The notes under the pieces: generated by a model
What the model was told of the DNA's origin: nothing
Seen by the model: only the letters and a program-made list of their open reading frames with translations
The model's database searches: none
Program-made: the position numbers and the translations under genes
Shown: positions 61,760 to 64,000 of the stretch, piece after piece
Layout: each line of letters opens with the position of its first letter
Position numbering within the stretch: the first letter of the stretch is position 1
Assembly: GCF_002802905.1 (NCBI RefSeq)
Contig: NZ_PEBK01000001.1
Span: 248,001 to 312,000, forward strand
Reading direction: 5' to 3'
Length of the DNA stretch: 64,000 bases
From: Bifidobacterium simiarum
GTDB taxonomy: Bacteria; Actinomycetota; Actinomycetes; Actinomycetales; Bifidobacteriaceae

Positions 61760-63220
61760 CTACTTGGCACAGGGCAGACGGCCCGACTTGATGGCGTCCA
61801 TGAAGACCTGATAGTCTAGCTCGTTCTGGTCCGCATACTGCTTGGCGAACGACACGATGGCGTTGTCGAAGATCTCGCCATGATCCATGTACGCGCTGAT
61901 CGCGATCGCGTCCCCGGTCCGGGCATGGGCATGGGCCAGCGCCCACGCGCTCATACGGGCCGTATTGATGATGCCCTCCTTGCCGGCATGGTCAAGATCG
62001 ATCGACCCCTTGCCGTTCCACAGCTGACGCACATAGTAATCCTTGCGAAGCCCCTCAGGCGTGGTCATGCTCGTCCACCCGAGCAGCACATCCGACGTGG
62101 TCTGGATCACCTTCTGGCCCTGCACCACCCGTTCGCCATGCGTCGCGAACCGGCTGTGGCCGACGAACCGCTCCAGCACCGACTCCTCGGCCTCCTTGAT
62201 CTGCAACACCAGCGCGTCGTTGACGTCACGGCCCGACAGCAGCATCACCCACACGCGCGTGCCCACGCTGCCGACGCCCACCACCTTGCGCGCCGCATCA
62301 TGGTACCGGTGATACGAATCCAGCACCTGACGGCGATCCGCATACAGATTGTTCTTGTACCGCTCGAACAGCGTACGGATCGTCACATCCAGCGGGCCCT
62401 CGAGATCGTACCCCGTCAGCTCGTCGATCGGCACCAGTTCGGGCGGCTCGGAACGGAACCTCGGTTCGCCCTTGACCATTTGGCCGAACTTCTGCGCCGC
62501 ATGGTTCGAATCCTTCGACAGCGCCTTCTGCACCGCCTTGCGCAGCGTCTTGCTGGGCATGCCGCTCTTCGAATACTCCTGCAGCGTCTTCTCCACATCG
62601 AGATTCGCATACCATACGTCGAGATTGTCCATCTTCGCGAACATATCCATCGACTCGTGATACGAATGGATGCACTCCTGCACCGCCCTGCGGCGCGTCG
62701 CCGCATCGAACCCGCGATCGCGCGAGCAGATCTCCACGCTTGTCACCAGACGCTTCACATCCCACTCCCACGGTCCGGGCAGCGTCTCATCGAAATCATT
62801 GATGTCGAACACCAGATGCTGGGTGGGCGACATGAAAATGCCGAAATTCGCGATATGCGCGTCACCCACGCACTGCACCGGAATGCCGCTGACCGCCGTG
62901 GTCGCCAGATCCGACGCCATGATCAGCGCCGTACCCCGGTAGAACGTGAACGGCGATACGCTCATGCGCGCGTACCGCAGCGGGATCAGCTCCTGCACGC
63001 GGATCGCCGACTGCTCCTCAAGCAGATCGATCTTCTCCGTCCGCTTCGGCCGCGGATGCCAGATGGCATGATCGCCCAGCGGAGCCCGCCTCCTTGCGAT
63101 CGTGCCCATCAGCACCCGGTCCTTCGGATTCGTGGCCTCAACCCAGTCGAGAACGACCGGCGGCTCCCCGGATTGCGGTCGTGACGTCGTAGTCCCACGC
63201 ATTGTGCCTTCGCGTTTCAT
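61760..63220 (-). CDS. DUF2252 family protein
   Basis: A 486-residue cytosolic protein of the DUF2252 family, which is distantly related to kinase-fold proteins. The family patterns are present: LIPLRYARMSVSPFTFYRG (core RYARMSVSPFTFYRG), CVGDAHIANFG, VFDINDFDETLPGPWEWDVKR (core FDINDFDET) and KVVGVGSVGTRVWVML (core GVGSVGTR). GDAH and DINDFD look like the catalytic-loop and metal-binding positions of a phosphotransferase. ATG 63220 follows AGGAAAG by eight bases; 63202 is an alternative. The biological role is unknown. Confidence 0.85.
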   Translation of the reverse strand: MKREGTMRGTTTSRPQSGEPPVVLDWVEATNPKDRVLMGTIARRRAPLGDHAIWHPRPKRTEKIDLLEEQSAIRVQELIPLRYARMSVSPFTFYRGTALIMASDLATTAVSGIPVQCVGDAHIANFGIFMSPTQHLVFDINDFDETLPGPWEWDVKRLVTSVEICSRDRGFDAATRRRAVQECIHSYHESMDMFAKMDNLDVWYANLDVEKTLQEYSKSGMPSKTLRKAVQKALSKDSNHAAQKFGQMVKGEPRFRSEPPELVPIDELTGYDLEGPLDVTIRTLFERYKNNLYADRRQVLDSYHRYHDAARKVVGVGSVGTRVWVMLLSGRDVNDALVLQIKEAEESVLERFVGHSRFATHGERVVQGQKVIQTTSDVLLGWTSMTTPEGLRKDYYVRQLWNGKGSIDLDHAGKEGIINTARMSAWALAHAHARTGDAIAISAYMDHGEIFDNAIVSFAKQYADQNELDYQVFMDAIKSGRLPCAK

Positions 63221-63354
63221 GCCCCAAACTTTCCTGTGTTGTCGGACAACTGCAAAACTGCCGCAATCAAACATACCCCACCGAACGGCCCATCGCCGTC
63301 AGACTCGCGACACGCACGGCTTCTGTTAACGATGCATGAAATAAAGTCATGAAA

Positions 63355-63370
63355 CCATAGGCTCCTATGG
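63355..63370. promoter_or_regulatory. Palindrome over the glnA start codon
   Basis: CCATAGG-CT-CCTATGG is a perfect inverted repeat whose right arm contains the ATG of glnA. The left arm can also serve as a -10 box (CATAGG), the right distance for leaderless transcription. It could be an operator or an mRNA hairpin. Confidence 0.4.
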
Positions 63371-64000
63371 ATAGACAGCAAGAGTTTGCCCTGCGCACGG
63401 TCGAAGAACGCGACGTGCGCTTCATTCGACTATGGTTCACCGACGTGCTCGGAACCCTCAAGTCCGTCGCCATCGCACCGGCGGAACTGGAAGCCGCATT
63501 CGAGGAAGGACTGGGCTTCGACGGATCCGCCATCGAAGGCCTCACCCGCGTCTCCGAAGACGACATGATCGTCAAGCCCGACCCCTCCACCTTCCAGATC
63601 CTGCCCTGGCGCGGAGGCCCCCAAGGCACCGCCCGCATGTTCTGCGACGTGCTCACCCCCGAAGGAGAGCCCAGCCTCGGCGACCCCCGACACGTCCTCA
63701 AGCGCACCCTTGCCAAGGCCAAGGAAAAGGGCTTCACCTTCTACATCCATCCCGAAATCGAGTTCTACCTCTTCGAAATGCAGGATGACTGGTCACTCAC
63801 CCCCAAGCCCGTCGACGAAGGCGGCTACTTCGACCACGTCCCCCGCAGCCCCGGCATGGACTTCCGCCGCGCCACCGTCAACATGCTCGAACAGATGGGC
63901 ATCTCGGTGGAATACTCCCACCACGAAGGCGGCCCCGGCCAGAACGAGATCGACCTGCGCTACGCCGACGCGCTCACCATGGCCGACAACATCATGACCT
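63367..64000 (+). CDS. glnA: Glutamine synthetase type I, N-terminal part
   Basis: Runs off the right edge; 211 codons are visible. The beta-grasp domain with FIRLWFTDVLGTLKSVAI (core WFTDVLG), GLGFDGSAIEGL and the start of the catalytic domain with EIEFYLF and HHEGGPGQNEIDLRY (core HHEGGPGQNEID) identify glutamine synthetase, alpha/I-alpha form. There is no ribosome-binding site before ATG 63367, so the mRNA is probably leaderless. It makes glutamine, the substrate of HisH, and follows the histidine genes as in other bifidobacteria. Confidence 0.95.
   Translation, partial: MDRQQEFALRTVEERDVRFIRLWFTDVLGTLKSVAIAPAELEAAFEEGLGFDGSAIEGLTRVSEDDMIVKPDPSTFQILPWRGGPQGTARMFCDVLTPEGEPSLGDPRHVLKRTLAKAKEKGFTFYIHPEIEFYLFEMQDDWSLTPKPVDEGGYFDHVPRSPGMDFRRATVNMLEQMGISVEYSHHEGGPGQNEIDLRYADALTMADNIMT

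Noticed and set aside
1-64000. CRISPR arrays, prophage, insertion sequences, rRNA operons
   Set aside because: No regularly spaced identical repeats, transposase, integrase, phage structural genes or rRNA sequences were seen on either strand.

Overview
The window looks like a high-GC (visually about 65 %) actinobacterial chromosome, almost certainly Bifidobacterium. The reasons are codon use, GTG starts and many apparently leaderless genes. The gene orders ftsZ-sepF-yggT-divIVA-lspA-rluA type-dnaE, hisD-C-B-orf-H-A followed by glnA, and the block DUF3107 / phosphotransferase fold / UvrD-like helicase / DUF2342 metalloprotease / Lon-type S16 protein / DUF3052 also fit. So do a cytosolic GH32 sucrose hydrolase, NADH oxidase and PriA-type HisA. 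I see no prophage, insertion sequence, CRISPR array or rRNA. The only RNA gene I can support is one tRNA-Val(UAC). The window cuts a gene at each end: a membrane protein at the left and glnA at the right.

Layout. 1-7.5 kb: partial membrane protein, thiN, gap, NADH oxidase, a TetM-like ribosomal-protection GTPase and proC. 7.5-15.7 kb: a MITE-like repeat, an esterase, and then a probable sulfur-amino-acid region: metY, a five-gene ABC importer operon containing an ATC-hydrolase-family gene, and metB. 15.7-20.2 kb: patatin-like protein, murI, dapF, VKOR and a PHP phosphoesterase. 20.3-27.0 kb: the conserved actinobacterial block. Its phosphotransferase-fold member appears to lack catalytic residues, and its helicase is unusually short. 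27.3-30.3 kb: cstA and a YbdD-like partner. 30.7-38.8 kb: tRNA-Val, a protein with repeated DivIVA motifs, dxr-ispG, a membrane-anchored hydrolase, recO and uppS. 38.9-44.1 kb: cscA, a LacI regulator, a ThiE/thiamine-binding fusion and thiM behind a TPP-riboswitch-like leader. 44.2-47.1 kb: glyS and dusB. 47.2-56.0 kb: the division and growth cluster from ftsZ to dnaE. 56.2-61.6 kb: the histidine operon. 61.7-64 kb: DUF2252 protein and glnA.

How the parts fit together. Long perfect hairpins separate most convergent or consecutive units and look like terminators. metY and metB both supply homocysteine or cystathionine from activated homoserine. The importer and the ATC-hydrolase homologue between them suggest import and processing of a cysteine-related compound, and short sequence words are shared among the upstream regions. 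ThiM and the ThiE fusion form a thiazole-salvage pair, with thiN about 42 kb away completing TPP formation. Wag31/DivIVA with an 11-residue repeat array, the second DivIVA-motif protein, FtsZ, SepF, LspA, MurI and UppS make the window rich in polar-growth and envelope functions.

All assignments come from reading the sequence and recalling families. No database search was run.
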